Below are positions 46,730 through 57,718 of a DNA stretch of 64,000 nucleotides, piece after piece (position 1 is the stretch's first letter; the number at the start of each line of letters is the position of its first letter). The DNA comes from Chrysopilus asiliformis (taxonomy: Eukaryota > Arthropoda > Insecta > Diptera > Rhagionidae), in NCBI GenBank assembly GCA_964034945.1, contig OZ035960.1, forward strand, positions 88,253,848-88,317,847. The letters are read 5' to 3'. A model generated the notes under the pieces. That model made no database searches. It had not been told where the DNA came from and saw only the letters and a list, made by a program, of their open reading frames with translations. The position numbers and the translations under genes are program-made.

Positions 46730-46916
46730 GAACATCTTTTATGCTTTTTTTTTAAAAAAAATAATTTACTTGTAAAGTATATTTAAATTACTAAACTTTA
46801 TCTATAATAGATAAGAAAATGTACAATGAATTCCATGGTTTTATGTTTTAATGAAGATTGTTTTTTTTTCTAAATAAAGAATTGACCAACCTTAATTGCA
46901 CTGCGTTTTTATTGAA
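46567..46916 (+). repeat. 350-bp duplicate of the H1 C-terminal coding region and 3' flank
   Basis: Matches 44215-44564. The coding part appears identical; the 3' flank has a few single-base and run-length differences (for example 'ttactcgt' versus 'ttacttgt'). Both copies are direct repeats separated by 2002 bp. Confidence 0.92.
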
Positions 46917-47061
46917 CGTCAAATACTTTATATGATGACAGACAAAATATTTATTTAAAAAAATCCCGTTTGAATAAGTGAGGGGGGAAAGGAGTGGCCC
47001 AATGATATAAAATCATATTCTAAACGCATTTCATCTTTATAAATTTTTCAATATGGCTCAC

Positions 47062-47189
47062 AGCAGGCCCGTAGTTTGAAGTCCCCCCCCCCCACCAAAT
47101 TTTGGTCTTTCATCCAAAAAAAAAAATTGGTTCTGAGAGTTCTAGAACCAAGCCTCCCCTCAGAAACGAAATCCTGGCTACGGGCCTGT
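47062..47189. mobile_element. Small hAT-like element within family A
   Basis: 'CAGGCCCGTAG' at the left and its inverse 'CTACGGGCCTG' at the right interrupt the family A phrase 'ctcaccgttttcgag'. No clean 8-bp duplication is visible. Confidence 0.55.
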
Positions 47190-48184
47190 TTCACCGTTTT
47201 CGAGAAAATGGCAAAAAAACTATTTTATTTCTATGGGGGAAGGGGGAAGGAGTGGTCCAACTAGATTTTGATGTATAGATAAGTTATTTTGTGTTTAATC
47301 ATGGTATAGTTTTTACGCGACCTTTCTAACATTGAATTCTATTCGAATTTCCCGGCTTATATTTAGAAGCTGGCAAAGCTGGCTCTGATGACAGTGAGTC
47401 AGCTTCCGTGCCAGAAACAGGCTCTAATAGGGTTTCGGGGCAAACATGCCTGACCTGTGGGGGGGAATTTTAGATGTGAAAAAATCCACAAAAATAATAT
47501 AACATTTTGTTATATTTTTTTTTAATGATCTATAAATCGGGAAATCCCAATAGATTTGATAAGTTGTGTAAAATCATATTATAAATACATTTTATCTTAA
47601 TAAATTTTTCGATACGATGTACAGTTTTCGAGAAAACGAGAAAAATGTATTCCATTTGTACGGGACAGGGAGAAAGCAGTGGTCCGTTTGGATTTTGATG
47701 TATGGATGAGTTATGTAAAATTTTATTCTAAACACATTTTATCTTAATAAATTTTTCAATATTGCTCATTGTTTTCGAGAAAATTGCAAAAAACTGCTTC
47801 GTTTGTATGGGGGAGGGGGAAGGAAAGATCCAATTTTGCCGAATTCAAGAATTTGGCCTAGCCGTTCACGAGAAACGCAACTGCACAAACTTTTAAGTCT
47901 CTAGCTCAATCCTTTCGAAAGTTATTGTGTTTTCGGATGGACAAATGTACGGACGCACAGACAAGCGAACAGACGACGGACAAACAAGCGAACAGACTGA
48001 CATACAAGCGGACAGACAGATGGACGGACATGCGGAAATCAAAATCTTTTGTCATCCCTAACACCCTGGTGTAACACATGGATCAATAAGTCCCGAGACT
48101 AACCCAGAGATGACGCTCGTAGTAAACCAGTAACCACGTCTTTCTAGAGTACTAACCTTTGCTTGAAACGTGTCAAAATTTTAA

Positions 48185-48643
48185 AAGCTGATTTACAATG
48201 AAGCAGCAACGCCAACAGCAACAGCAACGTCACGGAGAAAGTGTTTTGATTGGTCGAGAATCGACTCTTTGACGTCAGATTTTCAGAGAGATATTTTGCT
48301 GCCGATTCATTTCTAATCCTAAATTTGAGCAGCAACGCTAAGCAGCAACGTTGATAGCTGGTTTTTGTTGGTTATGTATACATGTGATTAACATTTTAGG
48401 AACGAATTTGGTGGCGAATTTTGTGTTTAAAATGAAGTTTAAGATTGTTAATTAATAAAAATTTAATTTAGGTAATCATGAAAGAAAGATTAATCCCCAA
48501 AAAACTTCTAACAATTCGGGAACGTCAATTTTTGCTGTTGCTGCTTCATTGTAATTCATCCGACAGCATTTCTCTTTTTGCCGTCGCTCTTTACGTCGAC
48601 GTTGCTGTTGCTGTTGGCGTTGCTGCTTCATTGTAAATTAGCC
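48185..48643. mobile_element. TTAA-flanked element nested in mariner (41-bp perfect inverted arms)
   Basis: Arms 48191-48231 and 48598-48638 are identical inverses, rich in 'cagcaacgccaacagcaac'. TTAA lies at 48181-48184 and 48644-48647. The tips differ slightly (AAGCTGATT versus GGCTAATT). There is no transposase, so it was probably moved in trans by a piggyBac-type enzyme. Confidence 0.88.
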
Positions 48644-48715
48644 TTAAGTCGATCGGACCAGAAACAGCTGAGTTATCGAGGTTGGAGTAAAGTCGTTTTG
48701 TAGTTTGTTTAAAAA

Positions 48716-49765
48716 ATGGAAAAAACCGAGTTTCGTGTTCTGATAAAACATTGTTTTTTAATGGGTAAAAACACCGTGCAAGCGAAACAATGGATTGAAA
48801 AATGTTACCCGGACTCTTGTCCATCAAAAGCAACGATTTGTCGGTGGTTTGCCGAGTTTAAACGTGGTCGTACCGACACAAATGACGCGGAACGCTCGGG
48901 TAGACCTGTGGAAGCCGTTACACCGGAAAATGTGAGTGAAGTGACAAAAATTATAATGAAAGATCGTAAAGTGAAGCTCCGTGAGATTGCTGAGATAACA
49001 CAGATATCATATGGAAGTGCATTTACTATCCTTCATGAAAAATTGAGCATGAAAAAGGTTTTTTCCAAGTGGGTGCCGCGATTGCTTTCGATGGAACAAA
49101 AACAGCAACGAGTCGATGATTCAGAAAGCTGTTTATCGCTATTTACTCGCAATAAAAAAGATTTCTTGCGTCGTTACGTGTCCATGGACGAAACATGGAT
49201 ACATCACTACACTCCAGAGTCGAAGCGGCAGTCATCTGAGTGGCGCACAGCTGGCGAAAGCCGTCCGAAGCGTCCGAAAACGCAGCAGTCAGCTGGCAAA
49301 GTCATGGCGTCAGTTTTTTGGGATACGCATGGCGTGATTTTCATTGACTACCTCGAAAAAGGTAAATCGATCAACAGTGATTATTATATTGACTTGCTGG
49401 TGCGTTTGAAGGAGGAAATCGCAAAAAAACGACCGCACATGCAGAGAAAAAAAATCCTTTTTCACCAAGACATTGCACCCTGCCACAAGTCGATGAAAAC
49501 AATGGCAAAATTGAACGAATTGGGCTTTCATCTGCTTCCCCACCCCCCATACTCGCCAGATTTAGCCCCCAGTGACTACTGGCTCTTTGCTGATCTTAAA
49601 AAAATGCTCCAGGGAAAAAGATTTGGCTCAAATGAGGAGGTCATCGCTGAAACTGAAGCTTATTTTGAAGCGAAAGATAATTTTTTTTATAAACATGGTA
49701 TTGAAAAATTGGAAAAGCGTTGGAACGATTGTATCACCCTAAAAGGTGATTATATTGATGAATAA
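48716..49765 (+). CDS. mariner transposase (irritans-type), intact frame
   Basis: Cut-and-paste DNA transposase that binds the element's terminal repeats and inserts at TA. 349 codons, the normal length for the family. The N-terminal paired HTH region spans about 1-110; the linker has WVPRLLSMEQKQQRVDD. The catalytic DDD triad appears complete: D158 in YVSMDETW, D252 in FHQDIAPCHKS and D287 in PDLAPSDYW, with 34 residues between the last two, as in mariners. Closest in style to the irritans subfamily (Himar1-like). One oddity is Ile after D252, where Asn is usual (QDNAP); this may lower activity. The nested TTAA element between the left end and the ATG may have separated the promoter from the frame. 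Confidence 0.95.
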   Translation: MEKTEFRVLIKHCFLMGKNTVQAKQWIEKCYPDSCPSKATICRWFAEFKRGRTDTNDAERSGRPVEAVTPENVSEVTKIIMKDRKVKLREIAEITQISYGSAFTILHEKLSMKKVFSKWVPRLLSMEQKQQRVDDSESCLSLFTRNKKDFLRRYVSMDETWIHHYTPESKRQSSEWRTAGESRPKRPKTQQSAGKVMASVFWDTHGVIFIDYLEKGKSINSDYYIDLLVRLKEEIAKKRPHMQRKKILFHQDIAPCHKSMKTMAKLNELGFHLLPHPPYSPDLAPSDYWLFADLKKMLQGKRFGSNEEVIAETEAYFEAKDNFFYKHGIEKLEKRWNDCITLKGDYIDE

Positions 49766-49905
49766 AAAAAAATTTGGCAAAAAAAATGTTGTTTTCATTG
49801 TTAGTCTCGGGACTTATTGATCCATGTGTTAGTTCATTTTTGTGTCCGATGTTTGGTTTGATGCGTTACAAACGGTATTCTAAATCTAATATACTCCTAT
49901 AGCAT

Positions 49906-50191
49906 ATATCATATAGAGCAAAAACAGAGAAAAAACTAACGTTTTGACAGACGTTTTAAAAATTTCCAAGTTAAAGTCGTGTTAAAAGTGGTCCGATTTT
50001 GAAGCCTTTCGCCTTGCGTAAAATTATCTAAAAAAACAGCTGAAAAACATGCATAAGTACACAAAAATAAATCTCCCTTGTAAGAAATGTTATATTCTTC
50101 TTATTATAAACAACCATTAACAAAATACAGAAGGAAAAAAATTTGTTCGTTGAGACGATTTTGGTAAACATTGGTCTAAGTTGCATGAAAA
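49906..50191. other. QARS 3' flank
   Basis: AT-rich DNA downstream of the QARS stop on the minus strand. A poly(A) signal is not unambiguous. It begins at the end of family A. Confidence 0.35.
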
Positions 50192-52644
50192 TTAATTCTT
50201 CCCTGCATCTTCCTTCAGCGTTACCGTCCGATTGAATACCAAATCACCATTCCCCGAATCTGGATCAACCGAGAAAAATCCAATTCTCTCGAACTGAAAC
50301 TTATCGAAGACCTTGGCAGCCTTGAGAGATTTATCGGCATAGGAAGCTAGTCTCGTCAACGAATCCTTATTGCAATCGCTAAGGAATCCCCCTGGAACCT
50401 CGTTGCTGTCTTCCGGATTTTTATGTTTGAACAAAAGATCATAGAGTCGCACTTCAATCTCAATCGGCTGTGACACCCACTGAATGAAGGCTTTCGGTTT
50501 TTCAGCGGTTTCGGATGATTCGCACGTGCACAGGACTTCGGTAACATTTCCACTTGAATCTCGTTTCACTTCGGCAACTTTGATTACTAATCCAGCATGC
50601 CGCAGACCCACGCTTTGATCTGGCGATAGACGACGATAGCCTTTTTCCGGTTCCGTTTTAAAGTCGCTGCGCTCGATAAAGATCACTTTATCTAACATCA
50701 CTTTGTGGCTGCCGCGTTCGGGACTTTGCGGAAAATCTGGCACTTCGATTTGAATTGGCTGGGAGTGGGGGAAATTCGTAATAGTAACCTTGAGTGGCTC
50801 TAAAACTACAAGAACACGAGGTGCGGTCACATTTAAAACGTCACGGACGGATGCTTCTAGCATTGATGGGTCAACGGTAACCTGAAATATATAAAAATAA
50901 ATATTTATTCAAATATGGAGACATTTTTGTAATATGACTCCAATTTACTCGGGAGGTTTTTTGAAACGTTTTTTAGGCAAAATTAAGTAAAGATCTCCTC
51001 ATAACCATAAAAAAAACCCACCTGAGCTCCAGTGACTCCCATTTGAGCACAAAAATTGTTAATAGCCTCCGCCGGAAATCCCCTCCTTCGAAGTGCTGTC
51101 AAAGTAAACAACCGTGGATCATCCCAATCGCTGACGATGTGCTCCGTTATCAACTTTGCGATTTTCCTCTTCGACACGACGGTGTAGTTCATATTCAACC
51201 GTCCGTACTCCCACTGAACAGGGCAGTAGATATCCAGCGCGTTGCACAGCCAGTAATATGACGACCTTCTCGATTGGAACTCTTTGGTGCAAAGTGAATG
51301 CGTGATGTTTTCGATGCTATCGCAAAGGCAGTGCGTGTAATCGTAGGTCGGATAAATGCACCATTCGCTCTTGGTTCGATGGTGCGGAATGAATTTTATC
51401 CGGTAGGCGACTGGGTCTAATTTCCCCTCCTCCAGAGTGACTTTCATTCGCAGTGTCGCCTTGCCCTCGTCGATCTTTCCGTTCTTCATGTCCTCAAACA
51501 GCTGCAGACTCTCTTCGACAGGACGATCACGCCAAGGGCTCGGAACTGGATTAAAGCCCTTCATATCGTCCGCCGTCTGATGGCAAACGTAGGCCAGTCC
51601 CTTTTTGATCAAAACCACCGCCCAGTCGAAAAGCTGTTGGAAGTTATCCGACGAGTGGGTGATTTTGTAGGGTTTATAGCCCAACCACTCGACCATGTCT
51701 TTAATTCCGACGAAGAACTTCTCCTCTTCCTTCTCGGGGTTCGTGTCGTCGTAGCGAAGGAAGCAAATTCCATTGTGAGCTGCCGCGTAACCGAAATTTA
51801 TGTTGATTGCCTTCGCGTGGCCAATGTGAAGGATGCCATTTGGTTCGGGTGGGAATCGCGTTCTTACTTGACTACCAGTCAACTTCAGGTGGTCCTTTAG
51901 CAGGCGTTCAGTATTGGGGGTAACTACGTATCCATCGGTTTTGTAGTTCTCGCCTGGCGCATGAAAGTGAACTTTCGTTTTCATCAATTCCGCGATATTG
52001 CTAGCACCTTCGCTGCGTTCAGTGGAGTCTGCCACTTTTTCTTGTGGTTTCGCTGGTTTCTCCTTCTTCTTTTCCACCTTCGGAGGTGGTTTCATGTCCT
52101 CCTCCGTTTTTGGACCTAACAGGTCAAAGATCTGCACCTCAACTTCGTTTTTAATGTGCTTTCCGTCTGCCCACTTGAGTTTCGCACGAACTTCTTGCAT
52201 TATTTTGCCTACATTGAACCTGTACCGCAGTTCCAGGATTGCCTCTTTGTTATTCCTTATCTCCTCCTGCACAACCTGCTCAATTTCCTCCCCAGTGACC
52301 ACAATACCCACTCCGCATTCCTTCTCGAATTCCGCCGTGTTTATCGCGTTTTTCTGGTGACCGTGGGTCAAGAGATACTCCAGACCAACGTCAATTCGAA
52401 CTGTGGTGTCCAGCTTCTTGGCTACAATATACTTAACCATGAGCGGTAGGTCGTCAATGATTTGGGGCTTAATTTTGGATGCCATGTGGTACAGCAGCAT
52501 GCCAACCCCTTCTGCCAACTCAGCGCCTTTGCATTCTTCAAGAGCTCGCTGGAGATTCTTCGTAACGTTGGCGTTCTTCAGGGTTTCCTTCGCCTTCTGC
52601 TCGGTCATGCCAAGCTTCTGGAACTGTGCCAAAAGATCCTCCAT
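50192..52644 (-). CDS. QARS1: Glutaminyl-tRNA synthetase, cytosolic
   Basis: Charges tRNA-Gln with glutamine using ATP, in the cytosol and in animals within the multi-synthetase complex. Two exons, 51022-52644 and 50192-50881, joined across a 140-bp intron (CTCAG|GTGGGT ... TTTCAG|GTTACC), give 770 residues, the usual animal length. The N-terminal eukaryote-specific domain (about 1-185) is followed by a charged linker ([13 protein letters not shown]). The class I catalytic domain starts near 260, with [15 protein letters not shown] containing HIGH at 272-275, and the KMSKS-like VVSKRK at 489-494. The C-terminal anticodon-binding beta-barrels lie in exon 2 ([25 protein letters not shown] at the end). 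Start at 52644 ([20 protein letters not shown]) matches the family. The intron contains a fragment of the family C repeat. Firm identification. Confidence 0.97.
50931..50988 (+). repeat. Family C 3' fragment inside the QARS intron
   Basis: 'atatgactccaatttactcg' and 'cgttttttaggcaaaattaa' match the 3' block of family C (23214 and 63322) and fill about 40 percent of the intron, ending close to the donor on the minus strand. Confidence 0.75.
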
Positions 52645-53198
52645 TTGCGGTGTTTTCTAGTTAAGTTGAGGTTATCTACGGGTTTTCTGGATTTATTCGA
52701 AAATCTTACCTAAATATTCAATCACTTAATGCTCGTTAAATAATCTCACGTGGTAACGGCGAGGAATTGCGTTTTTAATCACTTGTTTACTGGCCTATGC
52801 AACAAATTGTGCAAATATTTCATCAGAAAAGTCTCAGCAGACTTTTGAAACGTAAAAAAAAAAATTGCCAGCAAATCGTGTTGTTAATGGGAAATTCCTT
52901 CGTTTTGGTTTAACGGAAGGAATATTTTCGGAAATCCAGGCAATGAAATGTCAAAATGTTGGATAATAAAGGGATATTCACACTTGCGTACAATGTGAAA
53001 AAAGTTTTGATTTTTCAAGAAATTTTTTGTAATTTTGCATTACAGATGATTTTATTTTATTGATAATTGCCCTAAAATATATGCGAAAAAGCTAATATTT
53101 TTTGTATTTAATTATAATTTTTTATTTCTAAAAAATTGCATTCAAAATTTTCATAACAATTTGCAAATTTCTGAACGCAACCCAAACCCTTACAAAAC
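52645..53198. promoter_or_regulatory. QARS upstream half of a former head-to-head promoter region
   Basis: 554 bp from the QARS start to the palindrome. The other 113 bp before Gdown1 lie at 59041-59153. Without the palindrome the two divergent genes would share about 670 bp. No individual element is called. Confidence 0.4.
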
Positions 53199-53519
53199 AC
53201 CGATGTGAAGTTAGCGACCAAGTTAGCGACCAACTTTTTTCGCTTAATCGCCACTAAGGGCGCTGCCAGTTTAGCCAATCATCTTTCTACAGCAACAACT
53301 TAGCGACCAAAATTTCGACTTATCTGCAGTTTATTTAAATATTTTAAATCACTTGTTCCGATGTGAAAATAAATATAAATTGAATATTTATGAATTGTTT
53401 CATTTGAAAAAACCCTCGATCAGCTTTTCTTCCGTACTGATCGAGTAAAAAAAACTTTTTTTTCAGGTATTAAATATGGAATTTTTAAATCAAATTGTTT
53501 TTTCTCAAAAACAAAACAT

Positions 53520-54520
53520 AACACCAGATTTAAATTTTCACAGATTGTAGTCCTCCTCAAGGGCTTTCTACCGCCGCCACCCCCATATCCGGGGGACTGG
53601 GAATAAGGGAGCAATTCCTCTTTTTGTATGAAAATATACAAATTTGTATGGAAACAACGACATTTTTAATCAAATATTTCTCGGAAACGAAAGATATCAC
53701 CAGATTTAAATTTTTACAGTTTGCAGTACTCCTCAGGGGCTTTCTATCGATACCACCCCCATATCCGGGTGACTAGGAATAAGGGAGGAATTAATCCTTT
53801 AAGCGGCCTGTTTTGTGAGTGAAACTGGTCGAAAAATGCAAAATTTTCTATGACATATTTCTCGGAAACGAGAAATATCACCAGATTGAAATTTTTACAG
53901 TTTGCAATACTCGTCAAGGGCTTTCTATCGGCATCACCCCCATACCCCGGGGACTAGGAATAAGGGAGGAATTAACCTTTTAAGCGGCCTGTTTTCTGAA
54001 TGAAACTGGTCGAAAAATGCGATATTTTTAATCAAATATTTCTTGAAAACAAGAAATATCACCCGATTTAAATTTTTATAGTTTGTAATCACTGCCAAGG
54101 GCTTTCTATTAGTACCACCCCCATATCCGGGGGACTAGGAATAAGGGAGGAATTAATCCTTTAAGCGGCCTGTTTTGTGAGTGAAACTGGTCGAAAAATG
54201 CAAAATTTTCTATGACATATTTCTCGGAAACGAGAAATATCACCAGATTGAAATTTTTACAGTTTGCAATACTCGTCAAGGGCTTTCTATCGGCACCACC
54301 CCCATACCCCGGGGACTAGGAATAAGGGAGGAATTAACCTTTTAAGCGGCCTGTTTTCTGAATGAAACTGGTCGAAAAATGCGATATTTTTAATCAAATA
54401 TTTCTTGAAAACAAGAAATATCACCCGATTTAAATTTTTATAGTTTGTAATCACTGCCAAGGGCTTTCTATTAGTACCACCCCCATATCCGGGGGACTAG
54501 GAATAAGGGAGAAATTAACC
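53520..54520. repeat. Tandem array of about 181 bp, six units, left arm
   Basis: 'gggctttcta' starts at 53561, 53738, 53918, 54099, 54280 and 54461. Units 3 and 5 are nearly identical to each other, as are 4 and 6, giving a 362-bp higher-order period. Each unit includes 'ggggactaggaataaggg' and 'aaactggtcgaaaaatgc'. Confidence 0.9.
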
Positions 54521-56004
54521 CTTTTGCTTCTTAAAAAATACTTGGTATAAGAATTAATTTCTCGCTGGCATTCGGCGAATCTTTTGCATTTGACTTGTTT
54601 AGGATTCAGGTATTTGCTAACCCGCGTTGCATGGAATTTTTGACACAAACCATTTTTGATTTGAGTGACGTTTGACATATAGAAATTCCCGCCAAAATGA
54701 AAATAAATTAAATTTGCAATTTTCCTAATTTCTAAAAGAGGAAAATGCTTCGTTTTTATGCGTATCTATTTTGCAGGTATTTTCCCGTAAAACAGGTAAA
54801 AATCTGTGAAGAAAACAGCCCGGGAAGGACGAAAATCAGGGAAAATCTGACGGTGCATATAGAAAGGGGAAATTCATTTTTTAATTTTTCTATTTTCTTC
54901 CCATTTAATGGATAAAATTGAATAGAAATTGGCATTTTCAAAGCGAATTTGCATTTTCTAATCAAATCCCACAATTTGTATTAAAAATCTTTCGAAAAAC
55001 TATGAAAACTTTTTGAATCAAATCAAGTTTACATTCGATGTTCATTTGCTTATCTTTCCATGTGAAAATTTCTTCGATTTTTTTAACGAAATTTTTCGAT
55101 TTTCCAAACGACTTATGCTAGAGATTTGAAATTTTGCACAAATGCGAGTTTCGTAAAAAGAAAGAATTGGTGAAAAAATGGGAAAAATCGGATAACTCCT
55201 TCCCCCCTTACCGCTGAAAATTGATGTATTTGGTGATTTTCTCGAAAACGGTTTACCACATCAAAAAAGTTTCAAAGAAAAAAGTGTTTAGAATACAATT
55301 CTACATAATTTACCCATATATCATAAATTCGACCGACCGATATTTATGATGTTTTATGTCGCTCAAAGATTTTCGATTTTCTTCGAAGATTTTTTCCATG
55401 GCAGATTTACCTGAAATCAATTTTTTCCAAAAATTCATATCTTTTGATCTGTTCATCGTAGATACAGACTATTTACACCAAAATGTAGGGAAATTGTCTG
55501 AAATTTTCAAAAAAAGTATCATAAGAAAAAAATTTCATGCAAATTTTTTCAGGGCGAGGCAAAGTTTCGGTAAATTCGAAAAAACTCATTTGTTTGGTTA
55601 CTTATTTCAATGATTTTTTTTACTATTAGATACTAAATATAATTCTCTACAACTTCTTTAAAGACATAAAGGTGGTATTTCAAACTGTTTTGGTGTTATG
55701 AACCGAAAACTGACCCGTAGTGGCAGAAATTTTATTGAAAAATTTAAAAAGGGGGGAAAGAGTGGTCAGTTTGAATTTTGATATATGGCTGAATTATGTA
55801 AAATTGTATTCTAACAAAATGGAATTTATGTATATAATTCAAAGCCTTGTGTACATGCAAAGGGTCGAATCATCGTAGCAAAGGGGATTATCGGGATATT
55901 TAGGATTTTGTAAAACATTTTTAAATAAACTAATATTTTATTTCAGTATCTACAATCATTCCCGTACAACTGCTTCTCGAATAATTGCATAACCCTTTTA
56001 CCCC

Positions 56005-56240
56005 TAATTTATTCACTAGGAGTTAAGCCGAGTTAGTGAGTTAAGGGAGTTAGCTAACCTTATTTTCCATGTTAAAGGTGAGTTAAGGGAGTTAAGGCGA
56101 TTTAACTCCTACGGCCAATTTATTCACTAGGAGTTAAATCGCCTTAACTCCCTTAACTCACCTTTAACATGGAAAATAAGGTTAGCTAACTCCCTTAACT
56201 CACTAACTCGGCTTAACTCCTAGTGAATAAATTAGGGGTA
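56005..56240. repeat. Two head-to-head miniature elements at the palindrome centre
   Basis: The right copy (from about 56112) is complete like 44921-45050. The left copy is its inverse but lacks the outermost 18 bp, which form the unpaired centre. Confidence 0.8.
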
Positions 56241-57718
56241 AAAGGGTTATGCAATTATTCGAGAAGCAGTTGTACGGGAATGATTGTAGATACTGAAATA
56301 AAATATTAGTTTATTTAAAAATGTTTTACAAAATCCTAAATATCCCGATAATCCCCTTTGCTACGATGATTCGACCCTTTGCATGTACACAAGGCTTTGA
56401 ATTATATACATAAATTCCATTTTGTTAGAATACAATTTTACATAATTCAGCCATATATCAAAATTCAAACTGACCACTCTTTCCCCCCTTTTTAAATTTT
56501 TCAATAAAATTTCTGCCACTACGGGTCAGTTTTCGGTTCATAACACCAAAACAGTTTGAAATACCACCTTTATGTCTTTAAAGAAGTTGTAGAGAATTAT
56601 ATTTAGTATCTAATAGTAAAAAAAATCATTGAAATAAGTAACCAAACAAATGAGTTTTTTCGAATTTACCGAAACTTTGCCTCGCCCTGAAAAAATTTGC
56701 ATGAAATTTTTTTCTTATGATACTTTTTTTGAAAATTTCAGACAATTTCCCTACATTTTGGTGTAAATAGTCTGTATCTACGATGAACAGATCAAAAGAT
56801 ATGAATTTTTGGAAAAAATTGATTTCAGGTAAATCTGCCATGGAAAAAATCTTCGAAGAAAATCGAAAATCTTTGAGCGACATAAAACATCATAAATATC
56901 GGTCGGTCGAATTTATGATATATGGGTAAATTATGTAGAATTGTATTCTAAACACTTTTTTCTTTGAAACTTTTTTGATGTGGTAAACCGTTTTCGAGAA
57001 AATCGCCAAATACATCAATTTTCAGCGGTAAGGGGGGAAGGAGTTATCCGATTTTTCCCATTTTTTCACCAATTCTTTCTTTTTACGAAACTCGCATTTG
57101 TGCAAAATTTCAAATCTCTAGCATAAGTCGTTTGGAAAATCGAAAAATTTCGTTAAAAAAATCGAAGAAATTTTCACATGGAAAGATAAGCAAATGAACA
57201 TCGAATGTAAACTTGATTTGATTCAAAAAGTTTTCATAGTTTTTCGAAAGATTTTTAATACAAATTGTGGGATTTGATTAGAAAATGCAAATTCGCTTTG
57301 AAAATGCCAATTTCTATTCAATTTTATCCATTAAATGGGAAGAAAATAGAAAAATTAAAAAATGAATTTCCCCTTTCTATATGCACCGTCAGATTTTCCC
57401 TGATTTTCGTCCTTCCCGGGCTGTTTTCTTCACAGATTTTTACCTGTTTTACGGGAAAATACCTGCAAAATAGATACGCATAAAAACGAAGCATTTTCCT
57501 CTTTTAGAAATTAGGAAAATTGCAAATTTAATTTATTTTCATTTTGGCGGGAATTTCTATATGTCAAACGTCACTCAAATCAAAAATGGTTTGTGTCAAA
57601 AATTCCATGCAACGCGGGTTAGCAAATACCTGAACCCTAAACAAGTCAAATGCAAAAGATTCGCCGAATGCCAGCGAGAAATTAATTCTTATACCAAGTA
57701 TTTTTTAAGAAGCAAAAG

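Larger units (their letters stand above)
48074..49829 (+). mobile_element. mariner element, apparently complete, with a nested insertion
   Basis: The 30-bp terminal repeats 48074-48103 (ACACATGGATCAATAAGTCC...) and 49800-49829 are perfect inverses. TA flanks at 48072-48073 and 49830-49831 are the expected duplication. Total length is 1756 bp. Removing the 459-bp insert plus one TTAA leaves 1293 bp, the usual mariner size. The target is the family A phrase 'ctggtgtagttcat', present uninterrupted at 5162. Confidence 0.95.
46917..49905 (+). repeat. Family A repeat split by a hAT-like fragment and by mariner
   Basis: The left part (46917-48071) has several modules of about 145 bp, a GACA-type run at 47935-48030 and 'cctaacaccctggtg'. 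After the mariner the right part (49830-49905) continues 'tagttcatttttgtgtccg' and 'acaaacggtattctaaatct'. Confidence 0.75.

Noticed and set aside
46567..46916. Processed retrocopy of H1
   Set aside because: There is no poly(A) tract or target duplication at the 3' junction, and the copy begins mid-gene at a transposon join.
51043..52713. Plus-strand frames of 72-120 codons opposite QARS
   Set aside because: Antisense shadows of the synthetase coding sequence.
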